A DNA stretch of 64,000 nt from contig VXAA01001968.1 of NCBI GenBank assembly GCA_013399115.1, positions 430,540 to 494,539 of the forward strand, in the 5' to 3' direction. How positions within the stretch are numbered: position 1 is the stretch's first letter; each line of letters begins with the position of its first letter. Position numbers and translations under genes: made by a program. Of the stretch, positions 49,244 through 62,110 are shown in pieces. Under the pieces are notes generated by a model. It worked only from the letters and a program-made list of their open reading frames with translations, was not told the DNA's origin and ran no database searches. The stretch is from Anseranas semipalmata. Its lineage: Eukaryota > Chordata > Aves > Anseriformes > Anseranatidae.

Positions 49244-50405
49244 GAATCATAGAATCATAGAATCATAAAATATTCCAAGCTGGAAGGGACCCACAAGGAT
49301 CATCAAGTTCAACTCCTGGCTCCACACAGGACCACCCAACAACCAGACCGTATGTCTTAGAGCGTTGTCCAAATGCTTCTTGAACTCCACAGGCTTGGTG
49401 CTGTGACCACTTCCCTGGGGAGCCTGTTCCAGTGCCCGACCACCCTCTCGGTGAAGAACCTTTTCCTCACACCTAGCCTGACCCGCCCCTGTTGCAGCTT
49501 CAAGCTGTTCCCTCGGGTCCTGTTGCTGTCACCAGAGAGCAGAGATCAGCGCCTGCCCCTCTGCTCCCCTCGTGAGGAAGCTGCAGGCCGCCATGAGGCC
49601 TCCCCTCAGTCTCCTCTTCTCTGGGCTGAACAAACCAAGTCACCTCAGCCACTCCTCATACATCGTCCCCTCTAGACCCTTCACCATCTTTGTAATCTTC
49701 CTTTGGACACTCTCTAATAGTTCTATGTACTTCTTATATAGTGGTGCCCAAAACTGCACACAGTGCTTGAGGTGAGGGCGCACCAGTCCCTTGATCAACT
49801 TGGGGACCCTCCACTGGACTTCTTGCAGTCTGTCTAGGTCTCTCTTGTACGGGGGGGCCCAGAACTGGACCCAGTACTCAAAGTGCAGCCTCACCAATGC
49901 TGAGTAGAGGGGATCACCTCGCTTGACCTGCTGGTGATACTTTGCCTAATGCAGCCAAGAATACTATTAGCTTTCATGGCAGCAAGGGCACATTGCTGAC
50001 TCATGTTCAACTTGGTGTCCATCAGGACTCCTAGGTCCTTTTCGGCAGAGCTGCTTGCTAGCTGGGTGGCCCCCAGTATTCACTGGTGCCTGGGGTTGTT
50101 CCTCCCCAGGTGCAGGACTCGACACTTCTCCGTATTGAACTTCGTGAGATTTTTGTCAGCCCACCTCTCCAGCATGTCAAGGTCCCTCTGGGTGGCTGCA
50201 TGGCCCTCTGGTGAGTCAGCCGCTCCCCCCCCAGTTTTGTGTCATCTGCGAATTTACTGAGGGTGCACTCTACCCCATCGTCCAGAGATACTTAATAAAC
50301 ATGTTAAAAAGGACTGGACCCAGTACTGACCCCTAGGGTACTCTGCTCGTTACTGTTGCCCAGCTAGACTGCATCACCGACCACTACACTATTGGAGTAG
50401 TCCAG
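49244..50405 (-). mobile_element. CR1 LINE copy 9, longest and chimeric (inverted)
   Basis: A minus-strand CR1 of about 1.16 kb. In plus-strand order it has three tail octamers (GAATCATAGAATCATAGAAT and one more), a 3' UTR like copies 1 and 3, and the C-terminal reverse transcriptase tail to about 49786. A second CR1 segment then restarts slightly further back in the element and runs into the polymerase core. At 50241-50252 the complement encodes FADD within the sequence SKFADDTKLGG, the reverse transcriptase active-site motif, and near 50310 it encodes GSVLGPVLFN, another polymerase motif. The segment carrying the CVQFWAP block is therefore present twice (49665-49786 and 49787-49898). Frameshifts and stops upstream show it is not functional. 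The left and right halves differ enough in sequence to come from different CR1 subfamilies. Confidence 0.9.
49640..49897 (-). pseudogene. CR1 ORF2 fragment with duplicated CVQFWAP block
   Basis: An 85-codon frame spans the chimeric junction. The first half contains [20 protein letters not shown] and VPKLIKGL. The second half begins [19 protein letters not shown] and continues to [19 protein letters not shown] normal CR1 has this block once. The two copies differ at many residues, and the frame is kept across the join. It is a broken fragment. Confidence 0.8.
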
Positions 50406-50826
50406 TAAGGGCAAAGCAGTCACAGAATGAAGGTCACAAGAAAAGTCTTGTGCTGTATGTAAAAGGAAAATACATTTAAACAGCATGGTACTGATGTAAA
50501 TAGCAGGTATAAATATGACAGAAGAGAACAGAACAGGTGACACATCATGAAGTCTGATGTTTCAATGCCATTATAGGACATAGGCCAAAAAAACTGAGGT
50601 ATTTTCTCATTTTCTGATGCAAAATACTCTGAATATTTACTATTACCAGAAGGGAACACGGGGAAGAATGCAAATCAAAACCATTGAGATTTGTTTCTAA
50701 ATATAACGTGTCAATAGGTGTAAACTGTTCGTAACTGTTCTGAAAGGCTATGCATGTATCTGGACAGCAAAAAATAAAGGAAAGCCTTTTCTTCTAAATA
50801 CTGTTAGAGTGTTTGCATGTACAGTG
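50406..50826. other. 420-base unique spacer
   Basis: AT-rich, with no recognised feature between two CR1 pieces. Confidence 0.6.
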
Positions 50827-50933
50827 GTACTTAGGGACGTGGTTTAGTGGGTAATATTGGTGGTAGGGGAACGGTTGGACTAGATGATCTTGGAGGTCTT
50901 TTCCAACCTTAATGATTCTATGATTCTATGATA
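50827..50933 (+). mobile_element. CR1 LINE 3' end, copy 10 (short)
   Basis: Only the last 105 or so bases are present. GTACTTAGGGACGTGGTTTA matches the end of ORF2. TTGGACTAGATGATCTTGGA and GGTCTTTTCCAACCTTAATG match the 3' UTR, and two ATTCTATG octamers close it. It belongs to the same 3' UTR type as copy 7 at 43004. Confidence 0.92.
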
Positions 50934-52757
50934 CAGTAAAGTACAATGGTTTACAAGGCAATCTCCAGTTGGAATATAGTTTTTACACATCCCTAGATTC
51001 TTCAAAATAAAAGGGCATTGAACATGTTCTTAAAATACGATTGATTATTTAAGCCAAGCAGTTTCTATACACATGCACGACTTCAAGGCATTCAAATTAG
51101 TTATAAATTCTTTTTATTAGGAAAAACAATGTTTTTTTGTTTATTCTTGTCAGTGATAACAAGAGTAATAAATTAATAATTACTATATCTAGGTTATACT
51201 CTTTGTTTGACATTAAATTACTTGGCAAGTGCTTCATGATGAAAACTTCCATAGAAAGTTCCTGAACATCCTTCAGCACTTCTCTACTTGCAGCATAAGC
51301 AGCGGTAGCTGCAGCAGATATGGTTATAGCACTCACGGAAAATAAGTTGTCTAGACAAGTCTGGGAGGTAGCAAAGTTAGCAAATGGAAATTTCAAATTC
51401 TGTCTGTTTAGATAAATAGAGGAGCAACCAGAAATGTAGAAATATATTTTTAAAATAAACAGGTATGTGAAAAAACAGCCAAAGGGCTACTGCTTACTGT
51501 TTTTTCCACTCAGCTTTGGGCACTTTCTAGATGTCCATCTGCAGTCTTTAACAAATATGACTTCCAGAAAGAACAGGCTCATAATGCTATGAAAATTGAA
51601 TAACTTTCATGTGCCTTAATTTTGACAATCAAAATCAACAATGTTGAAAATCTTAAAAAGCAAAGGATAGTTTGGACTTGATTATATTAATCCAGTTTTG
51701 GGCACTCATATCTATTTGAGATTCTTTGCCTTTCTGGACTTTGCATTCCCAACACCCTCATTATCATGGAGATAATGACACTTAAGTACCCCAAAATTGC
51801 TTTGTGAGGATGAATATATTGAAATATTTGGGTTGCTTGAAAACTGTGGTGATGGATTACAGGACAGCGAGGGATAGTGTGAGCTGAAGTCCTCCACATC
51901 TCTTCCCTAAAAGGGAGGAAATAATGCCCCGAGAAGGCAGCTTGCTCACTGCAGGAAATTCCCTTCTGAAACACAAGTTTTGCAACACTTGCTTTCACTT
52001 CCAGCAAAGGTGACTTCTGTCCTCAATTATCCCAGCCTGTAGATCCATCTCTTCTTCCTCTCATGGTAGTTATGGTTGATAGATAGTGATGCAGAGGGAA
52101 GTCTGTTATGGGAAACTTCACTGCATAGTCCCTGACTTTCCAGAATTGTAGTGTTTGTACGTTTATTACCATGTGACTTTCTACTAATGTCATTCTATTC
52201 ACATTATTTTAAAGGTCAAAATAGAGTTCTTTAAAAGTCAGTAGCTAGATATTTGGACTTCCTTTTATTTCTTCCCTCCTTCCCCCCTTTTATTTGGGAA
52301 TTGTTTCTTGTTATTATTGAAAGCAGCTGAAATCAGATAGCAGCAGAGTAAAAACAAAATGAGGGCTGGTGCTCATAAAACACAAAGCTCTATCCGGCAC
52401 ACAGCATCTGCTTGAGTTAAATAAAACTTGAAGCTGTGTAATGTTTCTCACAAGGCAGTAAGATGCCATAACCACTCATATCAAAGCTATATTTTGGTCA
52501 AACAGAACAAGCATTCACCATTTATCAGGAGTTGAGCCTTAGTAAATTATTTGTCACTCTTGCCAGTGTTCCCTAAGCACTGTCAACGTTCCATAGTTTG
52601 ACTGTTTTAAAGGCCCTTTCTTTCTTAAATGACATTTGAAAGGGTGGTAAAAGTGGCTTTTTCTTTTAGATATATAATTTTCCATTGTTAATATTTGGTA
52701 CACCAGCCCAGACAGTTCATAAATTACAGAATCATATTGCCTGTAGCACCAGTAAGG

Positions 52758-52788
52758 AAAAAAAAAAAAAAAAAAAAAAGAGAGAGAG
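52758..52788. repeat. Poly-A followed by (AG)n
   Basis: 22 A bases followed by about five AG units. Confidence 0.9.
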
Positions 52789-53746
52789 TAGTTAACTGTT
52801 GTTGCAAAAGGGTAATTTATTTTCTACTTCAAGAATAGATGTTAGCTGAAGGAAGCAGACTCACACTTAAACTGTAAAGAACATGCAAGTTCAGACACTT
52901 ATTTTGTCTCACACAACTTGAGATCTGAAGTTATATCCCCAAAATTCCAGAACAGTATTCAGACTATTAGGTTATTTTTACATGACTCTCTCATTTGGCC
53001 TTCGTTTTGACTTTCATCCCACTTTGCGCTGAAGAATCATTTCAACGCTGTTTCAGCAAAATCAGTACACTCAAAAACATTTAGGCTTTTGTGACTGACA
53101 TCTTCAAAGGGAAAAAGTCCTTTTATCCCAAAGCTGCTCAGCTGGCAGACAAGTAAAGTCAGAAGAAGAGCTGTTCCTTTCAATGCCCCAAACTCTATAC
53201 AGTACTGAACACCTCCTACTTGAACCAAATAAAATCTCTACCAACTCTAGCTGCAAAACATTCTATTAAAGCACAACTGCTGTGACGACCGAATGTCAGA
53301 GTTTCTGGGGAGGGTATTGCTTCTCTTACACAAGACAGGATTTTCTGAGGTTGTTAAGGATATGTCTTAGATGACTATTACTTCCAGTGCTTAATACCTT
53401 GAGTTTTTTCAAAACACTGTCTCGATAGACTTAATGGTGAATTTGGGAGAAATCCTCAAGCTGTACAATTGTAAAGCACATAATAAAGTATACCTGAAAA
53501 CCAGCAGTGAATTGCTTCCCACGTGATGCCATTGGAGTACCTTTTCTATTGGGAATTCCAGCATCAATTTAAAGAGATTTTTTTTTTTCTATTTGAGGAT
53601 GGTGGAACACAGCAGATCTTACTGGTCCACCACCAACTCTTCATGATGTGATCATCCTACTTGAATTTAAAGCATGTACTCTATGGATGTCTACTTCTGA
53701 GCTAGTAATTCCACCTTTCTTATAGTTAAAAGAGAGAAACAGATAT

Positions 53747-53772
53747 TTTTAGATGTGCATTTTAGATGTGCA
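53747..53772. repeat. 13-bp perfect tandem duplication
   Basis: TTTTAGATGTGCA occurs twice in a row. Confidence 0.9.
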
Positions 53773-56000
53773 TTTCTGATTGAGATAAATTAAGCCCCAG
53801 TTTCCATTACCTGCTGGAACCTGCTGACTGTGGTACCTATTGACTGCCACACTTCTGCTGCCTGTAGTGGGAAACGAGAGAATTGCTCAGATGTTAATAC
53901 CTACCAACAAGATGAAGCCAACTACATAATTTAACTTTGGAAAAGAATCCCTCTGAATCCCATCCTGAGTAATCCAGTGGAGACCAGGTTCTAAGGAATG
54001 GCAGTTTGAAAGGATGCAACAATACAACACACTGCCAGAAATTCTCTCCAAGGATGCTTAGGGTCCTGCACATGATCTGCGAAGAATTACTTGTAAAATC
54101 ATAATACTGACTAAGTCTGAATGAGGAGAAAGGAACTGGAGGAATTTCTGGCTTTCCTCAGTCTTGTCATCTAATCTTGTGAACATCAGGGGATCTGACA
54201 AGACCTTCTTCTTTCCATTTTCTCCTTCTCCCCACATCATGATTTGCAGAGAAAAGATATCAGAGTATATGTCTAAAAGGGAGATGTGGTGTTCTTTGTT
54301 AAAGTTCATCATCTGAATGATTGAGGAATGAAACATCGGTATGTTGTCAGTAAGTCATCCAGTGACATCTCTCAGGGGCGAGTGTTAACCAAAGTTGCTT
54401 TGGAGACATCAGGATAGCAAGCAGAGAGAATGGAATTTGAGGATCTGTAAAGAATTGTGCTAATGAGCTTTAATCAGATGTAACACAAGATTCAGCCACA
54501 ATTGGTATGCGTATATGCTCTTACTGAATGAAGTATTAATAAGAAAGCATATTTTTTCTATGCAAATATAAATTACAATGTATATGGATGAGAGAGGAAA
54601 TTTAGCTTTGTCTTTGGATTACATCACTATTATTGAGAAAGTAAAATTTATTTTACTCCACATATTTAAAAGACTTATTTGTTATATTTACTACATGCAG
54701 AGCTTGAAGATGAGAGGAATACTGTCCTTAGAAATAATTAGACCAGAAAAGTAGGTAATCTCCAAGGGCCTGTCTGCAATTAACTAGGTGATCATATCAC
54801 AGTGCTAACGTAGCTCTAATTTTGATGACTTCCATCCTAATAGAACAACCAAAGGACTTACATGCCAGATAAAAAACCTAACCAGGGAGGATGATCAAGA
54901 AGGTATTTCTTTTACAAGGCACATAACACAATTAACAGTGTTCAAAATGTTAGCTCTGCACAAGACCTACAACTTCAAAAGAAAATCAGAGGAAAGTTAA
55001 AATGAAATTTCAGTGAGAACAACTTCAGACATCAGGGCTGTTAAGGGTCATAAATAATGAGATGTTTATGTGGAGAAAAAAAAGCACTAAAACCCAACAT
55101 ACGCTTATGGGTACTTTGAAGAGCTACACAATGCAAGGTGTGATGCTACATGAAGTGACTAAACCAGGAGCATGACCGTGACTGTAGTGAGCACAAAAAT
55201 GGATTGAAACGGACCATAAAAATTCTCAGAGAAATAGGAAATCTTGTTGTGAGTGAATCAAATGGATTATAAACTTAAATACTGAAGTCTCTCATGCCAT
55301 GATACTGTCCAATTTAAACATATGATAGTCAGGAAATCAGAAAATTGTGGTATATAAACAGAAAAGCTGATCTGATCAGAGTGGAGAGGTTGTTCTGACA
55401 TCAGCTGAAGCAGTGACTAAGGTTAGTACCAGCAATGGAGGAGTTGTTTCTGAGCTGTGAATTTCCTGCCAAAAGCAAATAAGTGGGTAACAGGACACAA
55501 ACAAATTTTATGCATTTCACCTGAGAAAATCCTGATGTCTGGTACTAGAAGCTACTGTTTCCTTCTACTGCGAAAGGAGACTGCATTGACTTGCTCAGGT
55601 AGAGCCTTCCTTTCCTGAAGAAACTGGCTTTACTTATGGGAGTGACCAGGTCAGAAGGACCAGAACAGCCTATGTGGCTTCCTAGCCACAGGGCAGGGAG
55701 AACATGTAGGCAGCCCAAACTCAGGGTGAAGTTACACTGCTCATAAAGATGTTGTGGATACAAGTTGCACATAGGGCATTACATTAATCCTGGGACCAGC
55801 CAGACAAAGCAGACTACAAACACAGCTGTGACTCAGTCGGTTTCCACCTAATGCTTGGACTACATAAAAGTCTGTGGTTCTGCAACAGCAAAGCTGACAC
55901 ATCTATGTCAGGCAATACCAAGCTTGTAATATTCAGTCAAGTATTCCTACTTTTAATCTTCTTGGTGAATCCAGGATATTGCACCTAGGAAGCAGCTATG

Positions 56001-56070
56001 AAATAAAAATAAATAAATAATAAAATAAAAATAAAAAATAAAATAAATAAAATAAAATAAAATAAAATAA
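56001..56070. repeat. (AAATA)n / (AAAT)n microsatellite
   Basis: Mixed tetramer and pentamer A-rich units, ending in five clean AAAAT pentamers. Confidence 0.95.
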
Positions 56071-56637
56071 TGATTTATGTTCCTTTTGTAAAGCCAGTTG
56101 ACTCTAGCTTCACCTTATTCCATACAGAGCTTGCATTTGGGCATATGCAGTTCTACTGCAATCAGGTGCTACTATCTGTATGTGGAAAAAGTACTCCACG
56201 TACAAGAGTTGAAAGTCTAAATCACTATATAAGAAATTATCCAATAGACCAACTAAGCAGGGCATTATGAAATTTTCTGATAAGTGACAGAATGTAGCCT
56301 TCTATGACATAGATGTGTTACTCCTTCATCCTGTTGGCCACCTCAGGTCCATCATAGTCTCATAAGGAAAGGAGGGGAGAGAAAAGTAAAGGGGAGAGGA
56401 GAGGATGGGAAGCGGAAAGCCCGGTCTTTGGTTATTTTCATTCAATTTGCACCTCTTTGCTATGTTAGTGAATTGGATAGCAATTCTGAGATTTCTTGGA
56501 TAAAGCCACTATATCATGTTCCTAAAGAAAATTGACTCCAAAATTGATTTTTCCGTACTACCCTCCCTTTGGGAAATGGGATAAGATTGTAATATACCTC
56601 CTGCACCTTTCCTGTGCTAGTGGCTAGGAAAAAAATT

Positions 56638-56677
56638 AACAAACAAACAAAACAAAACAAAACAAAACAAAACAAAA
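56638..56677. repeat. (AAAAC)n microsatellite
   Basis: AAAC units followed by about five AAAAC pentamers. Confidence 0.95.
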
Positions 56678-58339
56678 GTTTTCTCTTTAGCTGGTCATTT
56701 TAGTTCCATCTGGCACTAACTTGCAATTTCATCAGATCTCATCCACATGCTCTCTCCATTGTGCTTCATTTATTTGACATGGAGCCCAAACTTTGTATCT
56801 ATTTCTCTGGCAGTAGATCTTGCCCTGTCTTTCATCCATAATGATTCTGTGGCTGTTTTTCTTCTAATAAAAATAAATAACCATGGCCATTTTTCTATCA
56901 GTAAAAATAAATAGCTAAATAAAATGAAGACAGCAAATCACTGAACCCAAATGATCACAGAAGCCAAGTGCCTCCTGTCTTGCAGAAAGGGAGGGAGGAA
57001 GAGTGTTCTTTAATCCAGACTTGGTGATATTCAGTTACATTCAAGCTGTGAGGCAGATGTTCCCTGATGAGCAATTAGAAAAAAAATCTGTGACTTGAAA
57101 TCATAAATCAGCACTTGCCTCTGATCTACAGGGTTGAGAAGTATGCCAGGGCATAGGAGGCTACAGACATCACCTTAATGAGATCTGCTAGTTAACTGCA
57201 AAACTTCTTTGAATGAGGAATTTGATCCCAGGGTGTGCTAGAAGCCTCCTGAGCAGGCTCCATTTCCATCAAGCCAGCACTCTCCAAGTATCTTCAAGCC
57301 CTTTTCACAGACTCAGAAAACAGGTTCCTGAAAAGGTCATTCCTTTACCCAAGGCTGGATCAAATACACTCATGGCACGTTTGTCAGATTGTGGTTTAAC
57401 CTGTTCTGTAAAGCTCCAGCTATGGGAGTATCTCTCTCTAGGCAATCTACACCAGTGTTTCACTGTATTTGTCATTAGCAAAAATTCCCTTTGAACTGCA
57501 GTATTCCTTGGTGCAATGAACTTAAACTTATTATTTCTTATCACAGATGATTCTTACCCTCTCTGCAACATTTTTTGTTATATGTAGTATTACACAGTAA
57601 ATAGTACAAATACTCTTGGGGTTATACCACACTGGATCCTAGTGAATGCAAAGAAAAAGTTGAAGACTATAACTACACTTCAACTTCTATTTAAATGCTA
57701 GTGCAGAACCTTGAATAACAAACAAAAAGAGTTGATTGCAGAAAGGCTGAGACGCTAGCCCAAGCAAGTGAAGACAGGTAATTGCATCAAATTAATGACA
57801 CGGTTTTCTTCTAAGTATGCCTTTCTAAAAAGAAAATAACCAAGCCATAAGAAGCATGCACCCAAATGAACAGATCAAGCTAGATGTAACAAAATAAATT
57901 CAAATTAAAAGATTCAAGAGAAATTTAAGGATGATTCAAAGATGACCTAGGTATATGCACTGTCTATACACTAATGCCGAATTTGATTTAAACAACTGTA
58001 AACATAATCATGTATTTAGAAAACAGAGCTGCATGTGTAACATCTACCATGCTAAGAAGTGTTCCAAGGACTTACACAGCTAGAGCTAAACAAATTCATA
58101 GCCTGCACTAATGGATTGGATTTTGAACTATAACTAATGACTCATGTCATCTGGATCTGTTAGAGATAGGGAAAAAGCAAAGTAAATAGGCCAATGTGCT
58201 ACAGGAGTGTTTCCCCATACTACAGAATAGGATGAGTTCTCAAAGCAGCTCACCAGACTGCCACTAAGAATAGAACAAGAAGTCAAATTATGCAGCCTTT
58301 TCTTTTAAATACATCTCATACCCATTTTCTTTTTTAGGA

Positions 58340-58383
58340 AAAACAAAAAACAAAAACAACAACAACAACAACAAACAACAACC
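58340..58383. repeat. (AAC)n microsatellite
   Basis: A degenerate AAAAAC start, then about nine AAC units with one interruption. Confidence 0.9.
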
Positions 58384-58810
58384 AAGTAATCAATGTTATG
58401 TTGATTTAAAAGTACAACTTCCATTGATTGCAAAATACAAGTAACTATATTGATTATTCTACCTCCCTCTTGCCCTTGCATTTCGAACATACTGTGTCTT
58501 TCTTCGTATCTTTCAAACTTGAATACATATCACCTAATTAATTGGCCAGAGAAGTAAGGTGCACCTGATCAAGATTTCATCATGACCTTTGATGGATATT
58601 TCATCCTTCTTCTTCCATGCCATTTCACTTTCAAACTCTGTTGGAGGTTGTTAAGGACTTCGAGCAGCCATCTGAATTCAGTGTCTGCCTGTATTCTAAC
58701 AACATTTCCCAGCCCATGGGGAAGGAACAGGAGAGAACTGCCAGGCTGGGGACTGGGGGAAGTATGACATTTCAAATTGCCTTCAAGAAGCTTCAATGCG
58801 GTCAGAAACT

Positions 58811-58840
58811 GTTGTTTGTTTGTTTGTTTGTTTGTTTGTT
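58811..58840. repeat. (GTTT)n microsatellite
   Basis: About seven GTTT units. Confidence 0.95.
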
Positions 58841-60796
58841 CAAATAAAGTGGAAACCAGAGTGGAAAAACATGACTGTAAATGTAAAACAAAATTCTGAG
58901 ATACCATCGGTGGAAGATAATATCTTTCCACTTACGCCATTACTCTGACAGATGCAGTAGTAGACCAGACAAAGATCATAAAACATGAGCACTTTTAGGG
59001 GAATATAAAGATGCTCCCACTGAATACACACTGTAAATTGAATCTCCTAAACTAATGAAGAGATGAGTAAAAATTCTGTCCCAGTTTCGGGTGCATATCA
59101 CAATAAAGTCATCATTTTACTTTTTTTTTGTCTTCTCTGGAGAACAGTTGATGGGCACAAGGAAATAGGTATCAAACTAATTGGGCTAAGTTCTGGGTAA
59201 AGTCGTTTGTTTTAATATTGTTTAAAAAGTCAGGTTAGATACTGTGGAAAAAATGGATGAGGACATAGTGAAGAGGCTATGGGTGAAGCTCCCTCAATTT
59301 AATAAAATCATTCTGTAGTGTGAGAGGTATTGTGTAACAATATCCACTAAAAACCAATCAAACAAGTATTTCTGTCATCACATGTTGAGTCTATGTAAAG
59401 CACCTCCAACATAGCTCTGTTGGAGTAGCTGTGCTATTGAGACAGCCAAGGCCTACTTGAACATGAAGGAAATATTTGATAGGATAAAGCTCTTGAGTGA
59501 AAAGTGGATTGTGCTGTTCTGTCTTCTCAACCTCTGTGGATCAAACAGTTGAACTCCACTTCACTGGGAAAAACACAATGTAAAAGCTAGTCTGTGGGTT
59601 ACATTTGAGTGTCTATATAAACAGAATGGAATTCCATTGTCTAACATAAACATATGCAAATGAGGCTGGGGAACAGTGAGGATCATACAGATTTGGTTAC
59701 TAGCAAGGAATAAGATACTAATTCCTGTAAAGGTGGGGACATGGAAAGGAACTGTAAGCTACTTTGGAGCTCTCCTACACTAGCTCAGCCACATACCATA
59801 CTTTCTACCAGTACTTTTGTAGTACTTTTCATACTTTTGTCATTGCAGCACAATCGTCTCCTCATGCAGTGTGTATAATTAAATTCCATTACAATCTGGT
59901 TCAACTTCCACAAAATGGCACTTCTTTAATTGGGTACAGTTACAAACACTGGAAAAAGTGTTTTTCTTTCTGCAGCTTTTTTCCCCAAAGTCCCATAGTA
60001 ACATTGGCTCAGATTTTGTCTGAATGCTAAGGTACTAATGATTCCTCCAATCAATGTAATGTAGGCTCACTGTATCATGATGTCTCAGCTCACAACTAAG
60101 GTAAATTGGTTAGCATAGTAGTGTAAAGCTCTCATCTGAACACCGTATTGATCTTTTTATCAGATCTAATCTAATTTGTGCATCTCAAATCCTTTCATTT
60201 GTTTTCAGTGTTCTTCATTCTTTCTTACTTCTCTCTTTCAATAACATCTTTACAATATATCTTTTTGCAACCATGCTGTACCCTTTTCTATTTTCCCACA
60301 CCCATTAACATTTCAATATGGATTAGTCATTTATTATATCTTTAGAGAGAAGGATGGGAAGTAGCGACATAGATATTTTTTTCCTTCAGTTTCTTCCTCC
60401 CATTATGTTTCTAAAACAATACAATTGTATAAAATGCACATTAATTGTTCACTGTCCATCAATGTAATAATATCTCCCTTACCTCCATTTTAATTAAATG
60501 TACGGTTGTATTTTTATCTTAGCCTGCAAGCTGGTTTTTGCAATACCTCAGTTTGAATATTTTTTAACAATTTTAAACTAAATTATTTATTGTATGGTTT
60601 TTGTCTGAGAGTGCTCATCTGATTTTCAAAAATAAGCAGAACTTTGTTACCGTAAGGTAACAGTAAGACATTGCTCCTACTACACATACGCAGGTGTTCA
60701 CCTTAGCAAAGGTGGGTCAGTGGAACTAGATAATGCCTGTGCAGGAAACTGCTGCTTCTCTATTGCTTATGGATTGTTCAGCATCAAGTGTTTCCT

Positions 60797-60818
60797 TTGT
60801 TGTTGTTGTTGTTGTTAT
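60797..60818. repeat. (TTG)n microsatellite
   Basis: Six to seven TTG units. Confidence 0.9.
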
Positions 60819-61406
60819 TTAAATAAAATAATAGAATAATACCTTAATCATTTTGACTTACTACAGTGCGGTAACTTCAACATAACAGCACAGAAGAAAA
60901 GGAAGTAGAGTTCATCCCAATAAAAAAAACACTTATCAAAACCTACAGTTCCATATTACACAGCAGTGCAGAATATTACTTAATCTCTTGTACAGATTTT
61001 CTTGTTCCGCAAGAAAAAAAAAATGGTGCTCAACTCTCATAACAATGAGTAAGGGATTCAAGGTAACAGGACTACATGTAGTCATGCTACACTGATGCAT
61101 ACTAACCCCATTTCCAATGTCCTTTTTTGCTGAACTTTTCAGCCATGAAAATGAAAAACGGTATCAATCCTATTTTTAGAAGCCCTTTCTAGGATCTCTT
61201 TTCTTTCCTGAACTTTGGGCAACCAACAATTTTAACATTAGGTTATTCCTCTAGTCTCTAGCTGTCTTCCAGCTCTGAAGGACATAGATTTCTGCAAGAC
61301 TTGAAACATTCATCAACCCTGCGTGGATGTCTTGTATATCCTAAGGTGTCTCAGATAGTACTAGACACGTATGTTCAGGCACCTAATTAAGCCTCAGAGA
61401 GATAAT

Positions 61407-62110
61407 AGAATCATAGAATGGCCTGGGTTGAAAAGGACCTTAAAGATCATCTAGTTTCAACCCCCCTGCTCTGGGCAGGGTTGCCAACTACTAGAGCAGG
61501 CTGCCCAGTGCCACATCCAGCCTGGCCTTGAATGCCTCCAGGGATGGGGCATCCACAACCTCTCTGGGCAACCTGTTCCAGTGCCTCACCATCCTCTGAG
61601 TGAAAAACTTCCTCCTAATATCCAACCTAAATCTCCCCTGTCTTAGTTTGAAACCATTCCCCCTTGTCCTATCACTACCAACGTGTGTAAACAGGCGTTC
61701 CCCCTCCTGTTTATACGCTCCCTTCAAGTACTGGAAGGCCGCAATGAGGTCTCCCCGGAGCCTTCTCTTCTCCAAGCTAAACAAGCCCAGTTCCCTCAAC
61801 CTTTCTTCATAGGAGAGGTGTTCCAGCCCTCTGATCATCTTAGTGGCCCTCCTCTGGACCCGTTCCAAGAGCTCCACATCCTTCTTGTGCTGGGGGCCCC
61901 AGGCCTGCACGCAGTATNCCGCAGGGCTGCTCTCGAGTTCTTCTTCTCCCAGTCTGTATAAGTACCTGGGATTGCCCCAGCCCAAGTGCAACACCTTGCA
62001 CTTGGCCTTGTTGAACCTCATTAGGTTCTCTTGGGCCCACTTCTCCAGCCTGTCCAGGTCCCTCTGGATGGCATCCCTTCCTTCTATCATATCAACTGCA
62101 CCGCTCAGAT
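61407..62110 (-). mobile_element. CR1 LINE copy 11 with internal gap (inverted)
   Basis: A minus-strand CR1. In plus-strand order it has GAATCATAGAATGGCCTGGG, the 3' UTR with CCCCCCTGCTCTGGGCAGGG, GGCAACCTGTTCCAGTGCCT, and then a long well-preserved coding tail reaching back to [20 protein letters not shown]. The only N in the element, at 61918, falls at a join where about 57 codons present in other copies are absent. The remaining sequence on both sides reads in a single frame and has few substitutions, so this is a relatively young insertion. The 5' truncation is near 62110. Confidence 0.95.
61491..62090 (-). pseudogene. CR1 ORF2 reverse transcriptase fragment with a gap at an N
   Basis: A 199-codon frame on the minus strand. 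Landmarks are [20 protein letters not shown] near the start, [20 protein letters not shown], then the ambiguous residue, then [60 protein letters not shown], and [20 protein letters not shown]. Compared with copy 7, the segment from EKDLGVLVD through RPHLE is missing. The endonuclease and polymerase core are absent by truncation. The first ATG is internal to the element and not a natural start. Confidence 0.9.

Larger units (their letters stand above)
50934..61406. other. Long unique AT-rich stretch with simple repeats
   Basis: About 10.5 kb in which I recognise no gene or transposon. Short frames up to about 120 codons (58569-58931 -) have no domain signature, and that one partly overlaps a (TTTG)n tract. 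A purine-rich patch lies at 56363-56420. Confidence 0.6.

Noticed and set aside
58569..58931. 120-codon minus-strand frame as a gene
   Set aside because: It runs through a (TTTG)n microsatellite that yields a QTNKQTNK stretch, overlaps two plus-strand frames and has no recognisable domain.
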